Positions 25,895 to 35,178 of a stretch of 64,000 bases of DNA are shown piece after piece. The notes beneath the pieces were generated by a model. It made no database searches and was not told the DNA's origin. It worked only from the letters and a program-made list of their open reading frames with translations. The DNA is from Oleispirillum sp965228165 (GTDB lineage: Bacteria > Pseudomonadota > Alphaproteobacteria > Rhodospirillales > Rhodospirillaceae): contig CBDDHB010000002.1 of assembly GCA_965228165.1 (NCBI GenBank), forward strand, positions 434,001-498,000, given 5' to 3'. The first letter of the stretch is position 1; the number at the start of each line of letters is the position of its first letter. Made by a program: the position numbers and the translations under genes.

Positions 25895-27786
25895 CCGGCC
25901 AGCAGGTCCGCGTCGGGCACGATGCGCAGCGGCAACAGGTCGCTGTCGGTGGTGATGATCGGCGAGGCGTCCACCCGCGCGCTCGCCCCGGCATAGCGTC
26001 CACCGACCGAGAAGGTGCCGATCTGCACGTATTGCCCATCGATGCGGGGCAGCGGGAAAAGCTGCTGGAAGATCTGGTTGCGGTCGCCGAACCCGCCGCC
26101 GGTTTCGCCAAGAAGGCCGCTTCGCGGATCGAACAGGGCGACGTTGGCGCCGCAGCGCCCGACCACCGGCTTCGCCACGTAGCCCTTTTCCCGAAGTTCG
26201 GGATCGAGGTCGAAGCGGGTGTCCAGCAGATAGGGGTGGTTCGGATACATCGACCAGAGGATCGGCAGGATCGCCTTGTTGCTGGGGATCAGGGTCCACA
26301 AGGGTTCGAACACCATCACCTCGGGGCGCAGCAGAACGTCGGCCAGACGCGGCGGGCGGGCGGGATCGGGGGCGCGGCGCAGACGCAAATCCTCGTCGTC
26401 GTCGGCGCATTCGGCGCGAATCTGGTCGATCGCGGTCTCCCACGCCCAGGTCTTCCACACCCAGGAAATCGGCACGCCGTCGGCATCGACGATCCGCCCG
26501 TCGTCGCCCCAGCGCAGACCGGAGACCCCGGTGATGATCTTGCAGGGAATGCCCGCCGCCTCGATCGCCGCCTTCATGAACAGGGCGTGGCAGGTTTCCT
26601 CGGCGCTGTGGTCGCGCATGATGTGCAGCACCCCGTCCACCCCCACGGTGCGCCAGGCCTCGACCAGGTCGGGAACGAGTTCGGCGCCGGAGCACCGGCC
26701 GTCGTCGCAACCGTAGTGCCGCGCCCAGGCGCATTGAACCTTGCCGCATTCCATGTGGCAGGATGCGGAATCCGCGTTGTATTCGTAGACCTTCAACCCC
26801 CGCTCGGAGAGCGAGAAGTCGAACCGTCCGGTGATCGTCCGGCTGCGGCGACCTTCCCACGACCGGCGCAGGCGCGGCCACAGCACCGGCGGCAGGTTGA
26901 AGCGCCGCAGCAGATCGTCGTCTTCCAGAACCGCGTTGGTGGCATGCAGGAACATCGCGTGGAGTTCGTTGGTGGCGCGCTTCAGTTCGCGCTCGGCGGT
27001 CTCGCCGATGCGGAAATACCGGGTTTCGTTCTCCGGCTGGAGGGCGACCTTGCAGCCGCCTATTTTCGCCATGTAGGCGGCCTCGTCGGGTTTTTCGGGG
27101 TCGAGCCAGAGCCGCCCCTCCCGCCCCTTCGGATCGACCCGCCGCGCCTGAATGTTGAACAGCCGGGGGTCGGCATCGACGATGGTCTCGGCATGGGTGT
27201 CGTCATCGGTCTGGATCACCCAACCCAGCACCGTGGCGTCGCCGAAGGTGCATTCGATCCAATACGAACCGTCGGGCCCGACGTTCGCCCCGAGTTCGCG
27301 GGAATAGGCGCGGCCCTCCGGCCAGGGACGGTTATCGACGTTCTGCTCGACGCAACACACCCGGTCGGCAAAGACCTCGGTCACCACCGCGACGTGGCCG
27401 GTAACGACGAACTCGCCGCCTTCGTTCCAGATCAAAAGCGCCCCCGGCTCCGGCCAGCGCTTCGCGCCGTTGCGGAAGGAGCGCAACGGCAATTCCGCGC
27501 CGCTCGCCATGTCGCGCAGGGTCCGCAACTGGAAAATGTCGTAGGCCATCGCCACGTCGCCGAAAATCCGCCCCTGGGTGAGGTACAGCCAGCGCCGCGC
27601 GAACTCCACGCACTGCCACTTGTAACCCATGAAGATGCCATCGACGTAATGGCGGAAGGCGGCGCGATTGGGCAGTTCGGTTTTATCGACGCTGGCATAG
27701 TCGCTGGAATAGACCGGCACGCCGCCGGGCGCATGGCCAAGAACGGCGCCGAACCTGGCGGCGGGCAGGGAACGATGATCGGGCAT
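25885..27786 (-). CDS. gss: Bifunctional glutathionylspermidine amidase/synthetase
   Basis: 633 residues. The N-terminal CHAP-type amidase domain has the catalytic cysteine C59 (YKWQCVEFARRWLY) and H131 (VVTGHVAVV), the same positions as in the E. coli enzyme. The C-terminal ATP-grasp-like synthetase domain includes YEYNADSASCHMECGKVQ, LRWGDDGRIVDADG and KPVVGRCGANVALF. The enzyme makes and hydrolyses the glutathione-spermidine conjugate, linked to redox and polyamine balance. ATG 27786 gives an N-terminus in register with E. coli Gss; an upstream start at 27867 would add a basic leader. Single-gene unit. Confidence 0.93.
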   Translation of the reverse strand: MPDHRSLPAARFGAVLGHAPGGVPVYSSDYASVDKTELPNRAAFRHYVDGIFMGYKWQCVEFARRWLYLTQGRIFGDVAMAYDIFQLRTLRDMASGAELPLRSFRNGAKRWPEPGALLIWNEGGEFVVTGHVAVVTEVFADRVCCVEQNVDNRPWPEGRAYSRELGANVGPDGSYWIECTFGDATVLGWVIQTDDDTHAETIVDADPRLFNIQARRVDPKGREGRLWLDPEKPDEAAYMAKIGGCKVALQPENETRYFRIGETAERELKRATNELHAMFLHATNAVLEDDDLLRRFNLPPVLWPRLRRSWEGRRSRTITGRFDFSLSERGLKVYEYNADSASCHMECGKVQCAWARHYGCDDGRCSGAELVPDLVEAWRTVGVDGVLHIMRDHSAEETCHALFMKAAIEAAGIPCKIITGVSGLRWGDDGRIVDADGVPISWVWKTWAWETAIDQIRAECADDDEDLRLRRAPDPARPPRLADVLLRPEVMVFEPLWTLIPSNKAILPILWSMYPNHPYLLDTRFDLDPELREKGYVAKPVVGRCGANVALFDPRSGLLGETGGGFGDRNQIFQQLFPLPRIDGQYVQIGTFSVGGRYAGASARVDASPIITTDSDLLPLRIVPDADLLAGQP

Positions 27787-27921
27787 GGGACGCTTCAATC
27801 CACGAAAAACCGACGAAAACGGGCTCCGCCCGAGATAGGATGCGGCGCGCGAAAAAGCCAGCGACACCGTCCCAACAATCCGCTGGTCCAGATCGGTGAA
27901 CTAACTTTTCCAAAGCCTTAT

Positions 27922-27934
27922 CGGAAAATTTCCG
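27922..27934. promoter_or_regulatory. Perfect 13-bp palindrome between gss and the GGDEF-EAL gene
   Basis: CGGAAAATTTCCG is fully self-complementary around its central base. It lies 43 bases ahead of the TTG start of the diguanylate cyclase/phosphodiesterase gene and 136 ahead of gss. Possible operator; the cognate regulator is unknown. Confidence 0.35.
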
Positions 27935-27976
27935 GTACATTTGAATAGCCTTAAGCACCATTTCATGGGTTGATCG

Positions 27977-30502
27977 TTGGACAACCAACCGCCTCGGAAA
28001 TCACGCTTCGTTCTATACCTGATCCTCGCCGTAGCGGCGCTCAACGGGTTCGCCATCCTTTCCGCGCTGTTCGGTCTGCAAGAGGTCAAGCAACGGGACA
28101 TCCGCCGCAGCGAGGCGAAAAGCCAGGACCTCTCCCTGGCGGCCAGCCAAAGCGCCGCCAACATCATCGACAAGATCGACATTTCCCTGCGCATGGTGGC
28201 GCACGAGATCGAAAGAACCCTGGGCGACACGCCGCCGAGCGACCGGCTCATCGACGATATCGTCGCCAGGCAATTCGAACTGGTCGCCGAGTCCGAAAAC
28301 CTGTCGGTCACCGATGCCGACGGAACCGTCATCTCCCACCAGGGGCTGGACAAACCCGCCGTCTTCAACGTCGCCGACCGCGCATATTTCGCCGATCTGA
28401 AGCGCGGCCACGACGGGCTGTACGTCACCAAGCCGCTGATCAGCCGCATTTCGGGGCACCCCGTCCTCCTCTTCGCCAGATCCTACCGGCATCCCGACGG
28501 ACGGTTCGCCGGCATCGTCGCCATTCCCGCCGCCCTGGAACATTTCCAGAAGGTGGTTTCCGGATACGGCTTAAGCGAAAACAGCCAGCTCAGCCTGCGC
28601 TCCGACGACTTCTCCCTGATCGTCCGCCACCCGGACAGCATTCATGGAGAAAAGCTGGAAGTCGGCAGTCGGGCGATCCTGTCGCAAGAGTTCCAGGACG
28701 CCATCGCGCGAAATCCGGGCAGCGGAACCTATCACGCCGCCAGCCCGATGGACGGATTGCGGCGGGTGTCCTCGTACCACCTGTTGCCCAACGCGCCGAT
28801 CTATGCGTTTTGCGGCATCGCGGAGGAGGAATTCCTCGCCGACTGGGAAAACCTGCGTGCCGTCACCCTGGCCTCCCTGGCCCTCTTCCTGGCGCTGACC
28901 CATCTGGTCGCCTATACCCTCTATCGCTTTTGGCGAAAACAGCAACAGGACGCGGTCGGCCTTCGGCAAAGCCACGCGCAACTTCAGGCGGCGCTGCAAG
29001 AGGTGCGCGATCTCGACAAATCCCTTCTTGCCGCGCGCGAGGTCGGCGGCCTGGGAACCTATTGCCTCGACTTCACCACCGACGCCTGGACGCGATCCCC
29101 CGAACAGGAGACGATTTTCGGCATCGGCGCGGTCAAGGACGTCACCGGGCAAAAGGAAAACCGGGAACGAATCGAATATCTGGCCTATCACGACAACCTG
29201 ACCGGCCTGCCCAACCGCGCGCTGCTTGCCGACCGCATGCACCAAGCCCTGGCGCGGGCGCGGCGGCACGACGAACTGCTCGCGGTCTGCTATCTCGACC
29301 TCGACGGTTTCAAGCCGGTCAACGACGCCTGGGGGCACGACGTCGGCGACGCCCTGCTGATCCAGGCGGCGCAACGCTTGCAGGCCTGTACCCGCGACGG
29401 CGACACGGTGGCGCGCCTGGGCGGCGACGAATTCATCGTGCTTCTGTGCGGCATCCGGGACGAAGCCGAACTGGACAAGGTCGCCCAACGGATGCTGACG
29501 GCGATCGGCAAGCCCTATCCGATGGGGGACAAGACCGCGACCCTGACGATGAGCATGGGGATGACCGTCTATCCGCATGACGCGGCGGAAGAGGCCGACG
29601 CCCTGATCCGGCACGCAGATCAGGCGATGTACGAAGCCAAGCGCAACGGCAGGAACCGCATCCATCGCTTCGATTCCGAGGGCGACAGGCTGCGCCAGGA
29701 ATACCAGAGCCACTATGCCCGCATCGTCTCCGCCCTGGAAAACGAGGAATTCCGCCTTCACTACCAACCGAAGGTGAACCTGCGGAACGGCGCGGTGATC
29801 GGCGTGGAGGCCCTGATCCGCTGGCAGCATCCGGAACGCGGCCTGTTGCCGCCGGGCAGTTTTCTTCCCGGCGTGAAGGACACCGACTTCGCCCGCCCCC
29901 TGGGCGACTGGGTCCTGCGCGAGACCTTGCACCAGAAAAGAGCCTGGAAGGCGCAGGGGCTGGACATCACGGTCTGCGTCAACGTCTTCGGCCACCACCT
30001 TCAGCAGGCCGATTTCATCGAACGCTTCATCGAAATCCTTGCGGAATTCCCCGACATCCCGGCCAGCGGTCTGGACATGGAAATCCTGGAAACCACGGCG
30101 ATGCGCGACCTGGAGGCGGTGTCCCGGCGGATTGAGGAATGCGCCGCCCTGGGGGTGGATTTCGCCCTCGACGACTTCGGCACGGGATATTCCTCCCTGA
30201 CCTATTTCCGCCACCTGCCGGTGACCTTCCTGAAGATCGACCGTTCGTTCGTCGCCAACATCCTCGACAACGCCGAGGACCAGGCCCTGGTCGAAAGCCT
30301 GATCAACATGGCGCACGCGCTGAACCGCAAGGTCATCACCGAGGGCGTGGAAACCGTCGAACACGGGATTCCCCTGCTGCGCTACGGCTGCGACTATGCG
30401 CAAGGATTCGGCATCGCCCGCCCGATGCCGGCGGACGAAGTGATCCCCTGGATCGGCGCATGGCGGATGCCCGACGCCTGGAAAGCGGTGACGGATTCCT
30501 AA
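27977..30502 (+). CDS. Membrane-bound GGDEF-EAL protein with Cache sensor and truncated PAS
   Basis: 841 residues. TM helix about 11-33, periplasmic Cache-type sensor about 45-290, second helix about 295-317, a shortened PAS region about 350-390, GGDEF domain (motif GGDEF near 481, with inhibitory RDGD five residues before it) and EAL domain (EAL near 610, DDFGTGYSS, LKIDRSFV, EGVET). All key residues for both diguanylate cyclase and c-di-GMP phosphodiesterase look present. The PAS jumps from QETIFGI straight to GAVKDVTGQKENRE, missing roughly 50-60 residues. Starts at TTG 27977; no ATG fits better. Confidence 0.92.
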   Translation: MDNQPPRKSRFVLYLILAVAALNGFAILSALFGLQEVKQRDIRRSEAKSQDLSLAASQSAANIIDKIDISLRMVAHEIERTLGDTPPSDRLIDDIVARQFELVAESENLSVTDADGTVISHQGLDKPAVFNVADRAYFADLKRGHDGLYVTKPLISRISGHPVLLFARSYRHPDGRFAGIVAIPAALEHFQKVVSGYGLSENSQLSLRSDDFSLIVRHPDSIHGEKLEVGSRAILSQEFQDAIARNPGSGTYHAASPMDGLRRVSSYHLLPNAPIYAFCGIAEEEFLADWENLRAVTLASLALFLALTHLVAYTLYRFWRKQQQDAVGLRQSHAQLQAALQEVRDLDKSLLAAREVGGLGTYCLDFTTDAWTRSPEQETIFGIGAVKDVTGQKENRERIEYLAYHDNLTGLPNRALLADRMHQALARARRHDELLAVCYLDLDGFKPVNDAWGHDVGDALLIQAAQRLQACTRDGDTVARLGGDEFIVLLCGIRDEAELDKVAQRMLTAIGKPYPMGDKTATLTMSMGMTVYPHDAAEEADALIRHADQAMYEAKRNGRNRIHRFDSEGDRLRQEYQSHYARIVSALENEEFRLHYQPKVNLRNGAVIGVEALIRWQHPERGLLPPGSFLPGVKDTDFARPLGDWVLRETLHQKRAWKAQGLDITVCVNVFGHHLQQADFIERFIEILAEFPDIPASGLDMEILETTAMRDLEAVSRRIEECAALGVDFALDDFGTGYSSLTYFRHLPVTFLKIDRSFVANILDNAEDQALVESLINMAHALNRKVITEGVETVEHGIPLLRYGCDYAQGFGIARPMPADEVIPWIGAWRMPDAWKAVTDS

Positions 30503-30536
30503 AAACGAAAGGGTCGGCGCACCGCCGACCCTTTCG
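30501..30536 (-). terminator. Terminator of the D-amino-acid transaminase gene (convergent region)
   Basis: Fourteen-pair stem CGAAAGGGTCGGCG / CGCCGACCCTTTCG (30506-30536) with a 3-base loop. On the minus strand it is followed by TTTTT, so it best serves the transaminase gene. It overlaps the stop region of the GGDEF-EAL gene and may also slow transcription from that side. Confidence 0.8.
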
Positions 30537-30556
30537 CCGTTCGATTCACCCCATCT

Positions 30557-31414
30557 TCAGATCAGATGGGCCAGGTGATAGTCGATATAGATTTTGCGCA
30601 GGCGCTTGGTCAGCGGGCCGGGCTTGCCGTCGCCGATCGGCTGGCCGTCGATCTTCACCACCGGCTGCACCAGCTGGGTGGCCGAGGTGACGATCGCCTC
30701 GGCGGCGGATTTGGCTTCCTCGACGGTGAAGGCGCGTTCCTCCACCGGAATGCCCGCCTCGCGCGCCAGCGACAGGATCGAGCCGCGGGTGATGCCGGGC
30801 AGGATCGCATGGCTGAGCTGCCGGGTCACCAGAACGCCGTCGCGGGTGACGATGTGGGCGGAGGACGAGGTCGCCTCGGTGACGAAGCCGTCCTCGTAAA
30901 GCCAGGCGTCCTTGGCCCCGTGCTTTTCCGCTTCCATCTTCGCCATCGAGGGATAGAGCAACTGCACCGTCTTGATGTCGCGGCGGCCCCAACGCAGATC
31001 CGGCAGGGTGATCACCGAAATGCCGTTGCGCACATCGGCGCCGTCCTCGATGAAGGTCTTGGCCTGGGTGAACAGGGACAGAGTCGGCACCGGCTGGGCC
31101 GGAAAGTGGAAGTCGCGGTCGGCGGGACCGCGCGAAATCTGCAAATAGATCAGGCCTTCCTTCAGGGCGTTGCGGGCGACGATCTCGCGATGCACCGCCA
31201 GAAGCTCCGCGTCGTCAATCGGGAGGACGATGCCGACTTCGCCGATCGAGCGGTGCGGCCACGCCACATGCCCCGGATAATCCAACAGCTTACCCTGGGT
31301 GACGGCGGTGACCTCGTAGATCGCGTCGCCGAATACGTACCCCCGATCGAAGATCGAGACCTTGGCCTCGGCCTCCGGCAGCCACTGGCCGTTCAGATAG
31401 ACAATCCTGTTCAT
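30557..31414 (-). CDS. dat: D-amino-acid transaminase (PLP-dependent, class IV)
   Basis: 285-residue fold-type IV aminotransferase that interconverts D-alanine and D-glutamate with their 2-oxo acids. Start MNRIVYLNGQWLPEAEAKVS, PLP lysine K148 in RRDIKTVQLLYPSMAK, and cofactor contacts in GFVTEATSSSAHIVTRDG and LPGITRGSIL. D-amino-acid transaminase is favoured over branched-chain or aminodeoxychorismate lyase by IFDRGYVFGDAIYEVTAV. A broken dadA and another DAO-type gene elsewhere in the window suggest D-amino-acid turnover in this organism. Confidence 0.9.
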   Translation of the reverse strand: MNRIVYLNGQWLPEAEAKVSIFDRGYVFGDAIYEVTAVTQGKLLDYPGHVAWPHRSIGEVGIVLPIDDAELLAVHREIVARNALKEGLIYLQISRGPADRDFHFPAQPVPTLSLFTQAKTFIEDGADVRNGISVITLPDLRWGRRDIKTVQLLYPSMAKMEAEKHGAKDAWLYEDGFVTEATSSSAHIVTRDGVLVTRQLSHAILPGITRGSILSLAREAGIPVEERAFTVEEAKSAAEAIVTSATQLVQPVVKIDGQPIGDGKPGPLTKRLRKIYIDYHLAHLI

Positions 31415-31595
31415 TTTCCAAACCTTTGAGCCGATCTCTTTCCGGGAAGCGGCAAGGCGCGCCCGGTCGGCGGCAGAGTAACCGGATTCCGCCCTGCGCA
31501 GAAGACGGAATGCCGAAAACTGATGAAAAATTTATCCGCAGAAAGCACCGCCGCGAAAATGGGCATATACCTCGCCCCTTTCCGGCGAAGGCCGG

Positions 31596-32218
31596 TCAGC
31601 GGTAGCGCGCGTCGGTGCCGGAACGTTCCCGATCGGCATTCTGCCGCAACTGCTCGATCCGGCGCTTCAGATTGTCGATATCCCTTTCCAGAACGGACTT
31701 TTCATGGCTCCGGGATTGCATGTCGAGCAGCGCTCGGGCGCGCGAATTCGAGTCGTTGGAGGTGAGAATCGTCGATTGCGCCACGTCGTTGGCCTTGCGG
31801 ATGTCCTTCAGGCGCCGCTCCTTGTCGCGCACCGCCTGTTCCTGGGCGCGGATATCGGCCTCCAGCTTGTAAATGCGAAAACCCGCCTCGTAGCCAGTCT
31901 TGAAGCCCTTTTCGAGGTCGGAGGGACACACCCCCCGTACGACCGTCCGGCCAATCCTTCCTGATAGCCCCGCGCCGACCGGCAATACTCCTTCAGGCCG
32001 CTTTTGCGCCCCTCCATGTAACGGTCCAGATTGGGAACCACGCCGAACTCGGCGCAAGCCTGCCGATGGTCGCCGATGTTATCGGCTCCGCGCCCGGCGG
32101 CGCCGTCGTGAAAGCCGACCGTCCGCCAATCGGCGGTCAGGCATTCCTCCTTGCTCATGCTCGCGAAGCCCGTGGCCGCAAGGACAAGAAGAAAGGGCAG
32201 GCTTTTCCGAAGGCGCAT
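31596..32218 (-). pseudogene. DUF2799 lipoprotein-like protein, frameshifted
   Basis: Starts MRLRKSLPFLLVLAATGFAS, a hydrophobic export signal, then the DUF2799 pattern EECLTADWRTVGFHDGAAGR and RKSGLKEYCRSARGYQEGL. The frame breaks at a run of six C (31931-31936, G on the coding strand). The continuation VCPSDLEKGFKTGYEAGFR and a coiled-coil tail are in the next frame. One extra G would restore a 207-residue protein ending at 31596. Function of the family is unknown; members are envelope proteins. Either a true 1-bp deletion or a homopolymer error. Confidence 0.8.
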
Positions 32219-32394
32219 GATCCATCCCGCTGTTTTTTTGCCGAAGACAAACCGGACGGAAGGCCCGGCGATTCGCGTATCCGATTGCCCGAAAACGATA
32301 ATTGGGATGGCCCGCGAAGGCAATGCCGCCAACGGCGCAATACGCGGCATTCGCCTGAAATCGAGGGATTTTTCGAGGAAACGCCGGAAACGGA

Positions 32395-32424
32395 CGAAGC
32401 CCCAAGGTTTCCCTTGGGGCTTCG
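32395..32424 (-). terminator. Inverted repeat after tRNA-Val (possible terminator)
   Basis: Perfect 13-pair stem CGAAGCCCCAAGG / CCTTGGGGCTTCG with a 4-base loop, starting 2 bases past the tRNA 3' end on its transcript. There is no clear T-tract, so it may also serve as a processing or blocking hairpin. Confidence 0.6.
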
Positions 32425-32425
32425 A

Positions 32426-32500
32426 TGGTGGGCGGTACTGGGATTGAACCAGTGACCCCTACGATGTCAACGTAGTGCTCTCCCGCTGAGCTAACCGCCC
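32426..32500 (-). tRNA. tRNA-Val (anticodon GAC)
   Basis: Minus strand: acceptor GGGCGGT / ACCGCCC, D arm TTAGCTCAGCGGGAGAGC, anticodon stem-loop CTACGTTGACATCGTAG with GAC, T arm TGGTTCAATCCCA, discriminator A and encoded CCA. 75 nt. Second valine tRNA of the window, complementing the TAC isoacceptor at 9869. Confidence 0.95.
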
Positions 32501-32701
32501 GTCAAGGTTCGCCGCCGCAACACGGCCGCCGCCTTGGAGGTCATGGCTTTTATCGAAACCGGGGCGGCTTGGCAAGGCCTAATTTTGCCGATCTCGCCGC
32601 CGTTCCCCAACCTTTTCCCGAAGCGCGCGGTCGAATTTCACGAAACGATTTGTTACACTTGTCACGGGATGAAATGGGAATGCGTCGAGGAGGGATCAAC
32701 C

Positions 32702-33595
32702 GTGTCCGACACCTGCTGGTCGGAGCGAATACCCGGTGTTCTGGAAATCGTTCACCCGGATGTTCAGACTCTGCCGATCGTCCTGGCCTCGCCGCACAGC
32801 GGCGACGCGTATCCGCCGTCGTTTCTCGCCGCGACGCCGCTGGGGCCGACCGCCATTCGGCGATCCGAGGACGCCTTCGTCGACCGTCTGGTCGCGGGCG
32901 GCCCGCGCTGCGGCGCCCCTCTGATCAAGGCCCTGTTCCCGCGCGCCTTCCTCGACGTCAACCGCGAGGCCTACGAACTCGACCCCGAGATGTTCGACGG
33001 CCCCCTGCCGCCCTTCGTCAACGCGATTTCGCCGCGCGCCTCGATCGGCCTGGGCACGATCCCCCGCATCGTCGGTCAGAACCAGCCGATCTATGCCGGA
33101 AAGCTGGCGTTCGGCGAAGTCCAAAGGCGCATCGACGCCCACTATTACCCCTATCACGCGCGCCTGGAATCCCTGGTCCGCGACACCCGGCGACGCTTCG
33201 GTTCGTGCGTGCTGCTGGACTGCCACTCCATGCCGACCCAGGCGGTGGAATCGGAAATCGCCGAGCCGGACGTCGTTCTCGGCGACGGTTTCGGCGCATC
33301 CTGCGACGCGCTGGTCTCCGACACCGCCGAGCGCGTCCTGTCCGATTTGGGATACGTGGTGGCCCGCAACCGCCCCTACGCCGGGAGCTACACCACCCGC
33401 CACTACGGCAGGCCCGCCCGGAACGTCCACGCCCTGCAAATCGAAATCGCCCGCCGTCTGTACATGAACGAGGCCGAACTCGCCCCTCTGCCCGGACTGG
33501 ACCGGGTTGCCGAATCCCTGACCTTCCTGATCGAGGCCCTGGGCCGATTGCCCCTGCCGAACGCCGGGGAACCGGAAATCCGCGCCGCGGACTGA
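32702..33595 (+). CDS. N-formylglutamate amidohydrolase family protein
   Basis: 297 residues. N-formylglutamate amidohydrolases release formate and glutamate in one route of histidine degradation, although many members are not in hut operons, and none is here. Seen: LASPHSGDAYPPSFLAA near the N-terminus, ALFPRAFLDVNREAYELDP, VLLDCHSMP and YTTRHYGRPARNVHALQIEI, the metal-binding and substrate residues of the family. I choose GTG 32702 because GAGGAGGGA lies six bases upstream; in-frame ATG codons farther upstream lack such a site. Confidence 0.88.
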   Translation: MSDTCWSERIPGVLEIVHPDVQTLPIVLASPHSGDAYPPSFLAATPLGPTAIRRSEDAFVDRLVAGGPRCGAPLIKALFPRAFLDVNREAYELDPEMFDGPLPPFVNAISPRASIGLGTIPRIVGQNQPIYAGKLAFGEVQRRIDAHYYPYHARLESLVRDTRRRFGSCVLLDCHSMPTQAVESEIAEPDVVLGDGFGASCDALVSDTAERVLSDLGYVVARNRPYAGSYTTRHYGRPARNVHALQIEIARRLYMNEAELAPLPGLDRVAESLTFLIEALGRLPLPNAGEPEIRAAD

Positions 33596-33598
33596 GTC

Positions 33599-34048
33599 TT
33601 AAGCCGGGTTGGGGTAACGCCCGGTATCCTCCCCGGTCACCGTATAGATGGCGCGCCCCACCGCCGCCAGAACGCCTTCCGACGTGAACACCGAAACCTC
33701 GGCGTGGAGGATGCGGCGGCCCTGGTGCAGGGTGCGGGCCTCGGCCCGCAGCGCTCCGGACAGCGGAATCGGCGCCAGATAGCTGGTGGAGGTCTCCACC
33801 GTCACCACGGTCAGCTTCAAGGTGCGCAGAGCCACCCCCGCCGCCATGTCCACCAGCAGCGCCGCGATGCCGCCATGGGCGATGCCGTAGGAATTGGAAT
33901 AGTCGGGCTTGAGCGGCAAGGAAAGGGTGGCGGTGCCGGAACCGGTCTTTTCCACCGTCACGTCCATGAAGCGCAGAAAACGCACCGTGCCGAAGTGACG
34001 CTTGATGAATTCCGGCCAGTTGTCGGAAAAATCGTCGGGATCGATCAT
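33599..34048 (-). CDS. PaaI-type hotdog-fold thioesterase
   Basis: 149 residues with the hotdog signature YSNSYGIAHGGIAALLVDMAAG followed by VETSTSYLAPIPLSGALRAEA. Such proteins hydrolyse acyl- or aroyl-CoA thioesters; the substrate is not evident. It overlaps the upstream methyltransferase gene by 4 bases (ATGA), so the two are co-translated. It ends 3 bases from the convergent amidohydrolase stop. Confidence 0.88.
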   Translation of the reverse strand: MIDPDDFSDNWPEFIKRHFGTVRFLRFMDVTVEKTGSGTATLSLPLKPDYSNSYGIAHGGIAALLVDMAAGVALRTLKLTVVTVETSTSYLAPIPLSGALRAEARTLHQGRRILHAEVSVFTSEGVLAAVGRAIYTVTGEDTGRYPNPA

Positions 34049-35064
34049 GCACGCGCCTCGATAACTTTGAACGCCCTGGTTTCGGCGACCGTGGCGCGGC
34101 TTTTGAACGCCGCGTCGATCGCGGTTTCGTAGGGTAGATGGCGGTTGGCCACCAGCAGCAACCGCCCGCCGGGAGCCAGAGCGGCGCGCGCGGAGCGAAT
34201 GAAGCCGCGGCCGATCTCCGGATCGCCGTCCTTGCCGTCGTGGAAGGGCGGATTGGTGACCACCCAATCGTAAGGGCCGAGGCCGGGTTCGGACAGCACG
34301 TCGTGCCAGCGGAAGGCCAGATCGACCCCCGACGGCGCGGCGACGTTGCGGCGCGCCGCGTCGAGGGCGGCGAACTCCGCCTCCACCAGGTCGAGGACGC
34401 GCACCTCGGGACACCGGGCGAGAATCTCCCGCGACAGGAACCCCCAGCCAGCGCCGAAATCCGCCACCCGTCCGCCGATGCGTCGGTCCAGGCTTTCCGC
34501 CAGCAGATGGGAGCCGGAATCGATGCGATCCCAGCCGAACACGCCGGGCGAGGAAACCGCGTCGATCGCTTCCACCCGGCGCGGCGCGGCATCGTCCATC
34601 CAGTCCCGGCAGACGGCGGGAAGATCGCCCTCGCCCCGCCGCAACCAGAAGACGCGGGCATGCCGCTTCGAGGCCTCCGCCAAGGGTCCGACCGCCGCCT
34701 TCAGCACCTTGGCGACCGCCGCCGCGCCCGCGTCGGCGCGCCCGGCGCAAACCAGCGCGCCGCCCGGCTTCAGCAGCGACAGACCGCGCGCCACGTCGGC
34801 CAGCGCCACCTTCTTGTGCTTCGACAACAGGCACAGAACGAGGCCGAAGGCGCCCTCGGCGATCTGCGGCGCCGTCTCGAAACCGGCGGCGATCAGGGCG
34901 TTGAATCCCGGACGGAACCCCTGCTCGCACAGCAGGTGCCCGCGCCAGGGAACAAGAGCGGGATCGAGACGCACGCCCAGGAACGCGCAATTCCCGACCT
35001 CGGGGAACGGCACGTCGCCGGCTTGCACCGGCAGCAACAGGGCGGCGAACGGATCGGCGATCAT
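34045..35064 (-). CDS. RsmC/RlmG-like class I SAM-dependent methyltransferase
   Basis: 339 residues arranged as two Rossmann-like halves, as in RsmC. The active C-terminal half has the SAM motif VADFGAGWGFLSREI and the N6/N2-methylase motif YDWVVTNPPFHDGKDGD, typical of enzymes methylating guanine N2 in rRNA. The N-terminal half (GFETAPQIAEGAFGLVLC) looks like the degenerate domain. 16S versus 23S rRNA as target cannot be decided from sequence. First gene of a two-gene unit with the thioesterase. Confidence 0.87.
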   Translation of the reverse strand: MIADPFAALLLPVQAGDVPFPEVGNCAFLGVRLDPALVPWRGHLLCEQGFRPGFNALIAAGFETAPQIAEGAFGLVLCLLSKHKKVALADVARGLSLLKPGGALVCAGRADAGAAAVAKVLKAAVGPLAEASKRHARVFWLRRGEGDLPAVCRDWMDDAAPRRVEAIDAVSSPGVFGWDRIDSGSHLLAESLDRRIGGRVADFGAGWGFLSREILARCPEVRVLDLVEAEFAALDAARRNVAAPSGVDLAFRWHDVLSEPGLGPYDWVVTNPPFHDGKDGDPEIGRGFIRSARAALAPGGRLLLVANRHLPYETAIDAAFKSRATVAETRAFKVIEARA

Positions 35065-35178
35065 CGCCCATACATATCGCAGCGGCGCATCTTGTCAAAA
35101 AAGAAAGCGGCGCGGCGCATTGCATCGTCCTCCCCCTCCCCGCATAATGGCGTTCCCTTCCGCGAGCAGGCCGATCCG

